From Planotetraspora kaengkrachanensis (GTDB taxonomy: Bacteria > Actinomycetota > Actinomycetes > Streptosporangiales > Streptosporangiaceae), in assembly GCF_016862895.1 (NCBI RefSeq), contig NZ_BONV01000036.1:85426-149425 (forward strand): 64,000 bases of DNA. The letters run 5' to 3'. The notes beneath the pieces were generated by a model. That model was given only the letters and a program-made list of their open reading frames with translations. It was not told the origin of the DNA and searched no databases. Numbering within the stretch: the first letter of the stretch is position 1; every line of letters starts with the position of its first letter. A program made the position numbers and the translations under genes. Shown here piece after piece: positions 26,649 to 35,800 of the stretch.

Positions 26649-27752
26649 GTGACTGACGTCTTCGGGCTTTCTCACAAGGACCCCAGCCCGGTCGTCCATT
26701 CAGGCAAGCATGAGCAGGTCGTGTTCTGCTCAGACGAACGCAGCGGTCTGCACGCGATCATCGCGATCTACAGCACCGCTCTCGGGCCGGGACTGGGGGG
26801 TACCCGGTTCTATCCCTACGGCAATGAGCAGGCCGCCCTGGCCGATGTGCTCAATCTCTCACGCGCCATGGCGTACAAGAACTCCCTCGCCGGGCTCGAC
26901 CTCGGCGGCGCCAAGGCCGTGATCATCGGCGATCCTTCGCAGGACAAGAGCGAGGCGCTGCTGCGGGCCTACGGGCGGTTCATCGAGTCGCTCGGGGGCC
27001 GCTACTACACCGCCTGTGACGTGGGCACCTACAGCGAGGACATGGACGTCGTCGCCAGGGAGACCTCCTACGTCACCGGGCGGACAGAAGAGCACGGCGG
27101 CGCGGGCGACTCCTCGATCCTCACCGCTTTCGGCGTCTTCCAGGGCATGCGCGCGGCAGCGGAGCACGTGTACGGCACGCCGTCCCTGAAGGGCAGGCGG
27201 GTCGGCGTCGAGGGCGTCGGTAAGGTGGGACACCGGCTGGTGGACCACCTGATCGAAGAGGGCGCCGAAGTCGTGATCTGTGACGTGAACGACAGCGCTG
27301 TAGATCGTGTACGGCGCCGCCACCCGTCGGTCCACGTCGTCGATGACGCCGTCGCTCTCTCCTCCGCCGACATCGACGTCTACGCCCCCTGCGCCCTGGG
27401 CGGCGCCCTGGACGACGACGCCGTGACCCGGCTCAACGCCAAGATCGTGTGCGGCGGGGCGAACAACCAGCTCGCCCATCCCGGCGTGGACAAGCAGCTC
27501 GCCGAGCGAGGCATCGCCTACGCCCCCGACTACGTGGTGAACTCCGGAGGGGTCATCCAGGTCGCCGACGAGATCGAGGGCTTCAACATGGCCCGGGCGC
27601 GTGCCAGGGCGGCGCGGATCTTCGACACCACATCGAAGATCTTTAAGTTGGCTGAGGAGGAAGGCGTCCCTCCGAGCGCGGCAGCGGATAGGCTGGCGGA
27701 GCGCAGAATGTCCGAAATAGGACGTCTGAGGGGTATTTGGCTCCGGCGCTGA
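26649..27752 (+). CDS. vdh: Glu/Leu/Phe/Val dehydrogenase family enzyme (valine/leucine dehydrogenase)
   Basis: This 367-residue protein has the ELFV dehydrogenase core. The catalytic Lys lies in [22 protein letters not shown] (GGGK-like loop as GGAK), followed by [13 protein letters not shown] and the Rossmann NAD site [28 protein letters not shown]. It oxidatively deaminates branched-chain amino acids to 2-oxoacids. GTG 26649 follows CAGGAGTCACC. Placement beside bldC matches vdh in Streptomyces. Its 2-oxoacid products are possible substrates for the E1-E2 operon at 46.3-49.7 kb. Confidence 0.9.
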   Translation: MTDVFGLSHKDPSPVVHSGKHEQVVFCSDERSGLHAIIAIYSTALGPGLGGTRFYPYGNEQAALADVLNLSRAMAYKNSLAGLDLGGAKAVIIGDPSQDKSEALLRAYGRFIESLGGRYYTACDVGTYSEDMDVVARETSYVTGRTEEHGGAGDSSILTAFGVFQGMRAAAEHVYGTPSLKGRRVGVEGVGKVGHRLVDHLIEEGAEVVICDVNDSAVDRVRRRHPSVHVVDDAVALSSADIDVYAPCALGGALDDDAVTRLNAKIVCGGANNQLAHPGVDKQLAERGIAYAPDYVVNSGGVIQVADEIEGFNMARARARAARIFDTTSKIFKLAEEEGVPPSAAADRLAERRMSEIGRLRGIWLRR

Positions 27753-27903
27753 CCGGTGACGTCCGTACGACGTACCGAGCAGCGCGCAAAACAGGTACGG
27801 TAATAGGCGAACGAGAGACTGGCGCCTGAAGTCAGGTGGCGTCGGTGCGCGGTGCGTTAGCGACGAGGGGTCGGGCACGACCCCGCATGAGGGGGTCGAG
27901 CCA

Positions 27904-28137
27904 ATGGGGCGCGGCCGAGCCAAGGCCAAGCAGGTCAAGGTCGCCCGCCAGCTGAAGTACAACAGCGGCGGCACGGATCTTGAGCGCCTGCGCGCGGAGC
28001 TCGGAGTCGTGGATGAGGACGATTCCGGCCGCAGTGACGAGCATGACCCTTACGACGAGCTGGCTGATCGCTATGCCGATTATGCGGACGTCGACGACGA
28101 GGACGACGACGACAGCGGCCGCTCCGGTCGCCGTTGA
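27904..28137 (+). CDS. DUF3073 family small acidic protein
   Basis: This 77-residue protein has a basic N terminus (MGRGRAKAKQVKVARQLKYNS) and a strongly acidic C-terminal half (DELADRYADYADVDDEDDDDSG). That is the standard layout of the actinobacterial DUF3073 family, whose function is unknown. GAGGGGG precedes ATG 27904. It lies between vdh and the convergent purM gene and is followed by a clear terminator. Confidence 0.9.
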   Translation: MGRGRAKAKQVKVARQLKYNSGGTDLERLRAELGVVDEDDSGRSDEHDPYDELADRYADYADVDDEDDDDSGRSGRR

Positions 28138-28161
28138 TCCCGCTCTGAATGCCAGGTGAGA

Positions 28162-28191
28162 CACCCGGCGGGAGACTCTTCCCGCCGGGTG
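28162..28191. terminator. Terminator between DUF3073 gene and purM
   Basis: A perfect 12-bp stem CACCCGGCGGGA / TCCCGCCGGGTG with loop GACTCT lies 25 bp after the DUF3073 stop and 100 bp after the convergent purM end on the other strand. Confidence 0.8.
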
Positions 28192-28292
28192 CCTTCGTCC
28201 TGTCCGGAGTGAGGCGCAGCGCCCCGGGCCACGTGCCCAGGACGTGATTTCGCCATGCCGGTCATGGTCAGGTTCGCGATCAAGGCTCGCGA

Positions 28293-29318
28293 TCAGGCGA
28301 ACCGGGCCTCGCCGGTGCCTTCGACGATCTCACCGAGCACCCAGGCCGGTACTCCGCGCTCGGAGAGCAGCGCCGTCGCCCTGTCGACCTCGGCGGCCGG
28401 CACGATCGCGCACATCCCCACGCCGAGGTTGAACGTCTTGTCCATCTCGGCCTGCGGCACGGAGCCGTGGCCCGCCAGGACGTCGAAGATCGCCGGAGGA
28501 GTCCAGGAGCCGCGGTTCAGCAGCGCGTCGACCGTCGAAGGAAGCGAGCGGGCCAGGTTGGCCGTCAGGCCTCCACCGGTGATGTGGGCGAACGCGTGCA
28601 CCTCGGCCTCACGGATGAGGGCCAGGCAGTCGAGCGCGTAGATGCGGGTGGGCTCCAACAACTCCTCGCCCAGCGTCCGCGACAGCTCGGGGATCTCCTG
28701 CTCGAGACTCAGCCCGGCGCTTGCGATGACGTGCCTGACCAGGGAGTATCCGTTCGAGTGGATTCCGCTCGATGCAAGTGCGAGCACCACGTCGCCCGGC
28801 TTCACTCGGTCGGGCCCCAGCAGTTCGGACGCCTCGACGACCCCGGTTCCCGCGCCGGCCAGATCGTATTCGTCCGGCCCCATCGCGCCCGGGTGCTCGG
28901 CGGTCTCGCCGCCGACCAGGGCGCAACCCGCGAGGCGGCACCCCTCGGCCACGCCGCCGACGATGTCGGCGATGCGCTCGGGGACGACCTTGCCGCAGGC
29001 GATGTAGTCGGTCATGAACAGCGGCTCGGCCCCGCAGACGACGAGGTCGTCGACGACCATGCCCACGAGGTCGATGCCGATGGTGTCGTGCTTGCCGAGG
29101 CGCTGGGCCAGCATGACCTTGGTTCCCACGCCGTCCGTCGAGGTGGCCAGGAGCGGGCGGCGGTAGCGGAGGAACGCCGAGGCGTCGAAGAGCCCGGCGA
29201 AGCCGCTGACGTCGTGGACGACCTCGGGTCGGTGCGACCGGGCCACTCGCGACTTCATCAGCTCGACGGCGCGGTCGCCCGCGTCGATGTCGACGCCGGC
29301 GGCTGCGTAACTCGTCAT
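28293..29318 (-). CDS. purM: Phosphoribosylformylglycinamidine cyclo-ligase (AIR synthetase)
   Basis: This 341-residue protein has the AIRS fold: STDGVGTKVMLAQ, GIDLVGMVVDDLVVCGAEPLFMTDYIACGK, LVGGETAEHPG, LASSGIHSNGYSLVR and HITGGGLTANLAR. It converts FGAM to AIR with ATP in the fifth step of purine synthesis. The ATG overlaps the purF stop by 4 bp (ATGA), so purF-purM is one coupled operon. Length is normal. Confidence 0.96.
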   Translation of the reverse strand: MTSYAAAGVDIDAGDRAVELMKSRVARSHRPEVVHDVSGFAGLFDASAFLRYRRPLLATSTDGVGTKVMLAQRLGKHDTIGIDLVGMVVDDLVVCGAEPLFMTDYIACGKVVPERIADIVGGVAEGCRLAGCALVGGETAEHPGAMGPDEYDLAGAGTGVVEASELLGPDRVKPGDVVLALASSGIHSNGYSLVRHVIASAGLSLEQEIPELSRTLGEELLEPTRIYALDCLALIREAEVHAFAHITGGGLTANLARSLPSTVDALLNRGSWTPPAIFDVLAGHGSVPQAEMDKTFNLGVGMCAIVPAAEVDRATALLSERGVPAWVLGEIVEGTGEARFA

Positions 29319-30790
29319 CGCTGAGCCTCCAGGACGTACTTGCCGACCCTGTCCTGGTCGATCGCGATCGGGTAGACACCGTTGAAACAGGCACGGCAGA
29401 GCCGGTCGGCGGGGATCGTGGTCGCCCGCGTGAGCCCTTCGAGTGAGATGTAGCCGAGGGAGTCGGCCCCCAGCGAGGTGCGGATCTCCTCCACCGAGAG
29501 CGAGCCGGCGATCAGCTCCGCCCGGGTGGCGAAGTCGATCCCGTAGAAGCACGGCCAGGCCACCGGGGGCGAGGAGATCCGTACGTGAACCTCGACGGCG
29601 CCCGCCTCGCGGAGCATCTTGACGATCGCCCGCTGGGTGTTGCCGCGGACGATCGAGTCGTCGACGACGACCAGCCGCTTGCCCTCGATGACCTCGCGGA
29701 GCGGGTTCAGCTTCAGGCGGATGCCGAGCTGCCGGATGGTCTGCGACGGCTGGATGAACGTCCGGCCGACGTAGGAGTTCTTCACCAGGCCCTGGCCGTA
29801 GGGGATGCCGCTCTGCTCGGCGTATCCGATGGCGGCCGGCGTGCCGGACTCGGGCGTCGGGATCACGAGGTCGGCGTCGACGGGGTGCTCCTGCGCCAGG
29901 ACGCGGCCCACCTCGACCCGCGTCGCCTGTACGCCGCGCCCGGCGATCGTGGTGTCGGGCCGCGCGAGGTAGACGTACTCGAACAGGCAGCCCTTGGGCT
30001 CCGGGGTGGCGAACCTGCGCGACCGGACGCCGCGCTCGTCGATCGTCAGCAGCTCGCCGGGCTCGATCTCGCGGACGAACGAGGCGCCGACGATGTCCAG
30101 CGCCGCCGTCTCCGAGGCGACCACCCAGCCGGTCTTCTCCTGAGCCGCAGGTCCTGAGGGGCCGGACACGCCCGCCAGCCGGCCGAGCACCAGGGGACGG
30201 ATGCCCTGGGGGTCGCGGGCGGCGAACAGCGTGGTCTCGTTCATCCACACGAGCGAGTAGGCGCCCTTGACCTCGGGGAACAGCTCGGCGGCGACGTCCT
30301 CGACCGGCCGGGAGCCGTCCTGCGCAAGCAGCGCGGTCAGCACCTCGGTGTCGGTCGTGGCCTTGATCGAGCCCGCGGGAAGACGCGTGGACAGGTCGGC
30401 GGTGTTGATCAGGTTGCCGTTGTGGGCCAGCGCGAGGCCGCCGCCCTCGGAGGAGCTCAGCGTGGGCTGCGCGTTCTCCCACACGCTCGACCCGGTCGTG
30501 GAGTAGCGGCAGTGCCCGATGGCCAGGTGACCGCGGAGGGTCCCGAGGATCGACTCGTCGAAGACCTGGGCCACCAGGCCCATGTCCTTGTAGACGAGAA
30601 TGCGGCTGCCTTCGCTCACGGCGATGCCCGCGGACTCCTGTCCCCGGTGCTGCAGCGCGTACAAGCCGTAGTAGGTGAGTTTGGAGACGTCCTCCCCGGG
30701 GGCCCACACTCCGAATACGCCACAGGCGTCCTGAGGTGCACGATCCCTGGGGTCGAGGTCATGGCCGAGACGGCCGTCGCCCTTCAACAC
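29315..30790 (-). CDS. purF: Amidophosphoribosyltransferase
   Basis: This protein of about 491 residues has a short propeptide cut before the N-terminal nucleophile Cys23 (QDAC-GVFGVWAPGE), a glutaminase domain (YALQHRGQESAGIAV, GHCRYSTTG) and the PRTase motif VVVDDSIVRGNT. It catalyses the first committed step of purine synthesis. GTG 30790 (VLKGDGRLGHDL) is chosen because actinobacterial PurF proteins begin this way. The frame upstream (to 30925) is not family-like. No ribosome-binding site is present, but TAGACT lies 7 nt before the GTG, so the mRNA may be leaderless. Confidence 0.94.
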   Translation of the reverse strand: MLKGDGRLGHDLDPRDRAPQDACGVFGVWAPGEDVSKLTYYGLYALQHRGQESAGIAVSEGSRILVYKDMGLVAQVFDESILGTLRGHLAIGHCRYSTTGSSVWENAQPTLSSSEGGGLALAHNGNLINTADLSTRLPAGSIKATTDTEVLTALLAQDGSRPVEDVAAELFPEVKGAYSLVWMNETTLFAARDPQGIRPLVLGRLAGVSGPSGPAAQEKTGWVVASETAALDIVGASFVREIEPGELLTIDERGVRSRRFATPEPKGCLFEYVYLARPDTTIAGRGVQATRVEVGRVLAQEHPVDADLVIPTPESGTPAAIGYAEQSGIPYGQGLVKNSYVGRTFIQPSQTIRQLGIRLKLNPLREVIEGKRLVVVDDSIVRGNTQRAIVKMLREAGAVEVHVRISSPPVAWPCFYGIDFATRAELIAGSLSVEEIRTSLGADSLGYISLEGLTRATTIPADRLCRACFNGVYPIAIDQDRVGKYVLEAQR

Positions 30791-30957
30791 GTACTTGAGT
30801 CTAGGTCGGACCCGATGCTGCTCGGACACGCGGGTGGTCGAGTCGAGGAGAAACGGTCGACTTCGCTTGGGCGTGTCGCCCCTGGTCGGCCCCGTGTTTT
30901 CAGGAGAACCTAGGCGTTCCGGCATGCCCAGATATTGAGGTACGGGAGAAAGCTACT

Positions 30958-31668
30958 GTGGCGACACTGGACGAGCCCGACCAGCCCGCGAGCTCCCCGG
31001 AGACTCCCCGAAGCGATCCCGGTGCGGCCCGGCACCCCGAAGGGGCGGCGCCGCGCGGCCAGACGCCGCCGGAGGGCCCCGGATCACCAGGAGGGCCGTC
31101 CTGGGAGGCTCCCGGTGGCGGCGGGCCCTGGCAGAACCCGCCGCCCGGGGGCTACGGCCCTGGACAGACCCCGCCGCCCGGGGGCTACGGCCCTGGACAG
31201 ACCCCGCCGCCCGGCGGCCACGGGCCGGGAGAGCCGCCTCAGGGCCCGCCGCCCGGCGGTGGCGGATGGCCCCCCGGCGGCGGAGGGTGGCCTCCTCCCG
31301 GTGGCGGCGGCCCGTGGCAGGCCCAGGGACCCCGCGGCGGGCTGGGGACCGCGGCGCTCGTCCTCGGAATCGTCAGCCTCGTGCTGCTGCTCGTCTGCGG
31401 CATCGGGGCGCTCGTCGCGATCGCCGGGATCATCGTCGGCATCGTCGCGATCGCCAAGCAGTCGAACAAGCGCAGGGCGATCATCGGGCTCTGCCTGAGC
31501 GCGCTCACGCTGCTGCTGGGCCTGATCGCCGGAGCCCTGATCTACAACTGGTACCAGAGCAAGAACCTCGGCGAGTGCTTCGACCCCTCGCTCTATCCGA
31601 GCCAGGAGGCGGCCCAGCGGTGCGTGGAGGAGAAGCTGGGCGGCACCCAGCCGGAGAACGCCGTGTGA
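30958..31668 (+). CDS. DUF4190-like membrane protein with Pro/Gly-rich N terminus
   Basis: This 236-residue protein has about 125 Pro/Gly-rich residues, including three tandem copies of PPPGGYGPGQT-type units encoded by 33-bp DNA repeats (31141-31239). Two transmembrane helices follow (GTAALVLGIVSLVLLLVCGIGALVAIAGIIVGIVAIA and RRAIIGLCLSALTLLLGLIAGALI), then a short outside tail with two Cys. The helices match the DUF4190 pattern common next to actinobacterial regulators. Function is unknown. GTG 30958 follows GGGAGAAAG. Confidence 0.8.
   Translation: MATLDEPDQPASSPETPRSDPGAARHPEGAAPRGQTPPEGPGSPGGPSWEAPGGGGPWQNPPPGGYGPGQTPPPGGYGPGQTPPPGGHGPGEPPQGPPPGGGGWPPGGGGWPPPGGGGPWQAQGPRGGLGTAALVLGIVSLVLLLVCGIGALVAIAGIIVGIVAIAKQSNKRRAIIGLCLSALTLLLGLIAGALIYNWYQSKNLGECFDPSLYPSQEAAQRCVEEKLGGTQPENAV
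31141..31239 (+). repeat. 33-bp tandem repeat inside the DUF4190-like gene
   Basis: Two identical 33-bp units (31141-31173, 31174-31206) and a diverged third encode PPGGYGPGQTP repeats. The period is a multiple of three, so copy number can change without breaking the frame. Confidence 0.85.
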
Positions 31669-31678
31669 TCGGACGGGA

Positions 31679-32116
31679 TCACATCAGGGGGAGATGCTCC
31701 GACAGGTCGGCCCGTGATCCACTGGCCGAGACCCGCCCGGCCGCGACGGCGTCGGACCACGAGAGCCCGCCGGTGGCGAGTTCCAGCCAGGTGGCCGGGT
31801 CGGTCTCGATGACGTTCGGCGGGGTTCCGCGCGTGTGCCTGGGCCCCGCCACGCACTGGACCGCCGCGTAGGGCGGCACCCGGACCTCGACCGTCCGCCC
31901 CGGCGCCAGGGCCGCGAGCCGCTCAAGCAGGTGCCGTACGGCGAAGCGGGCGGCCTCCTTGAGCGGCGTGAGTCCCGCTTCGTAGGCCCCGAGGACCACC
32001 CGCACGCACGTGTCGGCGACGGCGTCGTCGGGACCTTCGAAGGGCGTCCGCCCGAGATCGGCGAGCTGGGCGTCGAGCGCCTGCCTGACCTGGGCGGGGT
32101 CCAGTCTGCGTGGCAT
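31679..32116 (-). CDS. Sterol-carrier-protein-like family protein
   Basis: This 145-residue protein, [18 protein letters not shown]..., has a C-terminal part reading [45 protein letters not shown]. That is the lipid-binding SCP-2 pattern of the bacterial SCP family found near purF in actinomycetes. ATG 32116 fits the family; GTG 32134 in the same frame has no better ribosome-binding site. It is cytoplasmic and probably binds a hydrophobic ligand, which is not identifiable. Confidence 0.75.
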   Translation of the reverse strand: MPRRLDPAQVRQALDAQLADLGRTPFEGPDDAVADTCVRVVLGAYEAGLTPLKEAARFAVRHLLERLAALAPGRTVEVRVPPYAAVQCVAGPRHTRGTPPNVIETDPATWLELATGGLSWSDAVAAGRVSASGSRADLSEHLPLM

Positions 32117-32137
32117 CCGCCCATTGTCGTGCACGGC

Positions 32138-33568
32138 TCAGGCGACCGTTTCCAGGGCGGCGGGCTCGTCGTCGCTCCCGTTACCCGCCGGCCCCGCCGT
32201 ACGGCTGCGCCGCAGCGCGAACAGGCTGACCGGTACGCCCACGAGGACGATGGCGGCGGCGATCACCAGGGTGAACTGGTAGGCGTCCAGGAACCGCTCC
32301 AGCGGGGCTCCGGTCGCGACGTTCTCGCGTGCGCTGAGGATGGCGCCGAGGATCGTGATCCCGAGTAGCCCGAACACCTCGCGTGAGACGTTGAGCACAC
32401 CGGAGGCGACGCCCGCCCTGGCGGTGGGCATCGTGCTGAGCACCACGTTGGTCAGCGGGACGAGCAGCCCGGCGCCGGCTCCGTAGAGCAGGAACCAGGG
32501 GAGCAGGTCGAGGTAGCCGTCGCCCGCTCCCACGCTGGACAGGCCGCCGATCGCCGCGGCCATCAGCGCGAGGCCGGCGGCGACGGTGCCGGCGTTGCCG
32601 AAGCGGTCGGCCAGCCGGGGGGAGACCGTCGCGATCACCGCCATGAGCAGGGCCATCGGCACGAAGCCCGCGCCGGCCTGGATCGGGGTGAAGCCCAGCG
32701 CGCTCTGGAGGTAGAGCGCGGTGAAGAAGTAGATGCCGAACACGCCGAACGACCACATGCCCATGGAGAGCAGGCCCCCGCTGAAGATCCGCTCACGGAA
32801 CAGGGTGAGGTCGATCATCGGCCGGGCCGTACGGGACTCGACGATCAGGAAGGCGACGGCGGCGACTGTGGCCACCGCGAAGGAACCCAGGATGGGCGCC
32901 GACGTCCACCCGCGCGACGCCCCTTCGATCAGCGCGTAGGTCAGGGCGAACAGGGCGAGCGCGGAGGCGGCGAGCCCGGGCAGGTCGAGCCCGGTGCGCG
33001 CCGTCGCGCCGCGCGGCACCCGGATGGACCGGAGCCCGATGGCCGCCGTGGCGAGGCCGATGGGGGCGTTGATGAGGAAGATCCACCCCCAGTGGGCGTT
33101 CTCGCTCAGGAACCCCCCGGTGAGCGGGCCCACGGCGAGCGCGAGCGCGCCCACGGCGCTCCAGATGCCGACGGCCATGCCGCGCTCACGCGGATCGGGG
33201 AAGATCGCCGGCAGGAGGGCCAGAGAGGTCGGGGCGAGCAGTGCGGCCCCCACACCCTGTACGGCTCTCGCCGCGATCAGCGCCTCCTGCCCGCCGGCGA
33301 GCCCGGCCGCCACGGAGGCCAGCGTGAAGACCGCGAGCCCGGTGAAGAACATCGTGCGAAGACCCACCACGTCGGCCAGCCGTCCGCCCACGAGCAGCAG
33401 GCCCGCGAACACCAGGATGTAGGCGCTCACGATCCATTCCAGCCCAGACATCGTCAGCCCGAGGTCGCGCTGGATGGTCGGCAACGCCACGTTGACCACG
33501 TTGTTGTCCAGATACGTCATGAACGTCGCGAGCGCCACCGCGACCAGCGCCCACCATCGTCCCGTCAT
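32138..33568 (-). CDS. DHA2-type MFS drug efflux transporter
   Basis: This 476-residue protein has about 14 membrane helices. DHA2/EmrB motifs include YLDNNVVNVALPTIQRDLG at helix 1, GGRLADVVGLRTMFF (motif A) and ARAVQGVGAALLAPTSLALL (motif C-like). It should export drugs or natural products using the proton gradient. GAGGGGATTCCG precedes ATG 33568. It is divergent from the TetR gene across a tandem array of TGTACG-type operators, so that regulator very probably controls it. Confidence 0.9.
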   Translation of the reverse strand: MTGRWWALVAVALATFMTYLDNNVVNVALPTIQRDLGLTMSGLEWIVSAYILVFAGLLLVGGRLADVVGLRTMFFTGLAVFTLASVAAGLAGGQEALIAARAVQGVGAALLAPTSLALLPAIFPDPRERGMAVGIWSAVGALALAVGPLTGGFLSENAHWGWIFLINAPIGLATAAIGLRSIRVPRGATARTGLDLPGLAASALALFALTYALIEGASRGWTSAPILGSFAVATVAAVAFLIVESRTARPMIDLTLFRERIFSGGLLSMGMWSFGVFGIYFFTALYLQSALGFTPIQAGAGFVPMALLMAVIATVSPRLADRFGNAGTVAAGLALMAAAIGGLSSVGAGDGYLDLLPWFLLYGAGAGLLVPLTNVVLSTMPTARAGVASGVLNVSREVFGLLGITILGAILSARENVATGAPLERFLDAYQFTLVIAAAIVLVGVPVSLFALRRSRTAGPAGNGSDDEPAALETVA

Positions 33569-33581
33569 CGGAATCCCCTCT

Positions 33582-33641
33582 TGTACGTAGTACTTGTACG
33601 GCGTACATGTACGGTGCATAGGAGACCTTGTACGGCGTATA
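33582..33641. promoter_or_regulatory. Tandem 13-bp operators between the efflux gene and its TetR regulator
   Basis: TGTACGGCGTACA (33595-33607) is a perfect palindrome around one base. Diverged copies abut it on both sides, TGTACGTAGTACT (33582-33594) and TGTACGGTGCATA (33608-33620), and a fourth, TGTACGGCGTATA, lies at 33629-33641. The array fills the divergent promoter region. The adjacent TetR protein is the likely binder. Confidence 0.8.
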
Positions 33642-33680
33642 GTTGTCAAGCGCCGCGAGGGAAGAAGGACGGAACGGCCG

Positions 33681-34373
33681 ATGGCACCGGAGAAGCTGAC
33701 CCGACAGACCGTGATCGACAAGGCGATCGAGCTTGCCGACCTCGAGGGCCTGGAGGCCGTCACGATCAGGCGTCTCGCGCAGGAGCTGGGCGTCTCCCCG
33801 ATGGCGCCCTACTGGCATTTCAAGAACAAGGAGCTACTGCTCCACGCGGTGGCCGACCACGTGCTCGCGGAGCTGACGCCCGAATCCGATCCCGCGTCGC
33901 CGTGGAACGTCCGGCTGAGGGCGATGGTCGAGGCGCTGGTCCGCGTCCTGCGGCGGCATCCGTCGATGGTCGGGGTGTTCCCGTTGATCCACAAGGAACA
34001 GGTGAGCAGCTTCACCCGCGCCACCGAGACCGCCCTGTCCCTCCTCGGCCAGGCGGGCTTCACTCTCGAGGAGGGCTTCCTGATCTCGTCCCACCTTCTC
34101 CACGGCGTCCTGGCGCTGGTGGGCGACGAGCCGGGCGGCCCGCGGACCCTGACCGCGGGCGAGGCCGTGGAGTGGCGCAGGCAGAAGCGGCTGGCGCTGG
34201 AGTCCCTGCCTCAGGACCGGTTCCCCTGCATGGTGGCGTTCGGCAGGACCTTCGAGGCCGAGCCGGACATCGAGCACTACTACGCGTTCGGGGTCGATCT
34301 CCTGCTCTCGGGCATCGAGGCGACGGCCGCGCACAGGACGCCGAGCACGGCCACCCCGAGCAGCACCAGGTAG
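33681..34373 (+). CDS. TetR-family regulator with TetR_C-type ligand domain
   Basis: This 230-residue protein has an N-terminal helix-turn-helix (LTRQTVIDKAIELADLEGLEAVTIRRLAQELGVSPMAPYWHFKNKELLLHAVADHVL). Its C-terminal domain resembles tetracycline-repressor-type domains that bind drugs. It should repress the divergent MFS gene and itself through the TGTACG array. ATG 33681 is chosen by family alignment. The last 94 bp overlap the 3' end of the convergent MFS gene at 34280-35731, an unusually long tail-to-tail overlap. Confidence 0.9.
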   Translation: MAPEKLTRQTVIDKAIELADLEGLEAVTIRRLAQELGVSPMAPYWHFKNKELLLHAVADHVLAELTPESDPASPWNVRLRAMVEALVRVLRRHPSMVGVFPLIHKEQVSSFTRATETALSLLGQAGFTLEEGFLISSHLLHGVLALVGDEPGGPRTLTAGEAVEWRRQKRLALESLPQDRFPCMVAFGRTFEAEPDIEHYYAFGVDLLLSGIEATAAHRTPSTATPSSTR

Positions 34374-35731
34374 GTCCGCTGGAACCCGGCCATGAGCTGC
34401 TGGAGGGCCACGGGGGAGACCCGGGAGAGGGTCCCCGCGTACACCTGCCGCCGCAACTCCGGAGGGACCGAGGCGGTCAGCACGCTGAGCGTCGTGGCCA
34501 CGCTGAGCACGACGCCCACGTTCATGATCATGAGTCGGAAGCCGTTCACGACTCCGAGGCTTCCGGGAGGCAGGGCGCCCATCACCTGGGTGGTGTTGCC
34601 CGTCAGGAACGTGCCGCTGCCGCACCCGGCGACGAACAGGCCGATCCCGATCACCCAGTACGGCGAGTCCGCGCCGGCGGACAGGGCCAGGACGAGGAGG
34701 CCGGCGGCGGAGGCCGCGGCTCCGCCGATCGCGAGGACGGCGGGGTTCGTTCTGCGGCCGAGCGCGCCGGCGACGGGCGAGGCCAGGGTCATCCCGATCG
34801 GGACGGGCAGCACGGCGAGCCCTGCGGTCAGGGCGTCCACGCCGCGCGCGGCCTGGAAGTACAGACCGGCCAGCAGGATCAGCGACGCCCGCGCCAGGGC
34901 GTTGCAGAGCGAGGCGAGGTTCGCGAAGGCGAGCATCCGCCCGCCCAGCAGCGTCAGGTCGAGCACGGGGTTGGGGGCGCGCCGCTCGACGAGCACCAGC
35001 AGGGGAACGAGCGCCGCCGCGAGCAGGCCGGGCAGCAGTGCGCCCTGGCTGATCGAGATCAGCGCCGCCGAGAGCGCGGTGAACACGATCAGGTTCCCGA
35101 GCACGTCGACCGGCTCCCTGCGGCCCCGGGCGACCTTCCTGAGCGTGATCACGCCCCAGGCGAGCGCGGCCAGCCCGGGCGGCACGTTCACCCAGAAGAT
35201 CCAGCGCCAGCCCAGCGTGTCGGCGATCAGGCCGCCCAGGGTCGGACCCATGAGCTGGGCCACCGACAACGTCCCGATGTAGACGCCCATCCCCTGGCTC
35301 AGCCGGTCGGGCGGGAAGGCGTCGGTGACGATGACCGTGCCGTTGGCGAGGATCATCGCCGCGCCCAGCCCCTGGACGGCGCGCATGGCGATGAGCAACG
35401 CCACGTCTGGGGCGAACCCGGCGAGCAGGGACGCACCCGTGTAGAGGGCGAACCCGAGGAGGTAGACCTCCCGCCTGCCCAGCAGGTCGGCCATCCTGCC
35501 GAAAAGCACCAGGGTCGACGTGCTGGCCAGCAGATTCGCCAGCAGGATCCAGCTCGACGCGACCGGCCCGGCGTCGAAGTTCCTGACGACCTCGGGAAGG
35601 GCGACGTTGAGGGTGCTGGAACTCACGCCGATGAGCACGAGGCCGAGGCCGGTGACCGAGCAGACCCGCCAGGCGTAACGCAGGGCGTGGGCGTACTCGG
35701 GAGAGCCCGGCTGCGGGGGGACGACGGCCAT
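34280..35731 (-). CDS. Second DHA2-type MFS transporter
   Basis: This protein of about 483 residues has 14 predicted helices and DHA2 signatures: SSSTLNVALPEVVRNFDAGPVASSWILLANLL, GRMADLLGRREVYLLG, MRAVQGLGAAMILANGTVIV and MGPTLGGLIADTLGWRWIFWVNVP. It should be a proton-coupled exporter; the substrate is unknown. ATG 35731 (MAVVPPQPGS) has AGGGCAG upstream. GTG 35758 in frame would add nine residues. Its 3' end runs 94 bp into the convergent TetR gene, so the two mRNAs are complementary there. Confidence 0.88.
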   Translation of the reverse strand: MAVVPPQPGSPEYAHALRYAWRVCSVTGLGLVLIGVSSSTLNVALPEVVRNFDAGPVASSWILLANLLASTSTLVLFGRMADLLGRREVYLLGFALYTGASLLAGFAPDVALLIAMRAVQGLGAAMILANGTVIVTDAFPPDRLSQGMGVYIGTLSVAQLMGPTLGGLIADTLGWRWIFWVNVPPGLAALAWGVITLRKVARGRREPVDVLGNLIVFTALSAALISISQGALLPGLLAAALVPLLVLVERRAPNPVLDLTLLGGRMLAFANLASLCNALARASLILLAGLYFQAARGVDALTAGLAVLPVPIGMTLASPVAGALGRRTNPAVLAIGGAAASAAGLLVLALSAGADSPYWVIGIGLFVAGCGSGTFLTGNTTQVMGALPPGSLGVVNGFRLMIMNVGVVLSVATTLSVLTASVPPELRRQVYAGTLSRVSPVALQQLMAGFQRTYLVLLGVAVLGVLCAAVASMPESRRSTPNA

Positions 35732-35800
35732 GTCGTCGATTCTGCCCTTGCTGATCACCGGGGGCCCCGTCGAGCCCGCCGTCCATCATGCGGCGGCGGT

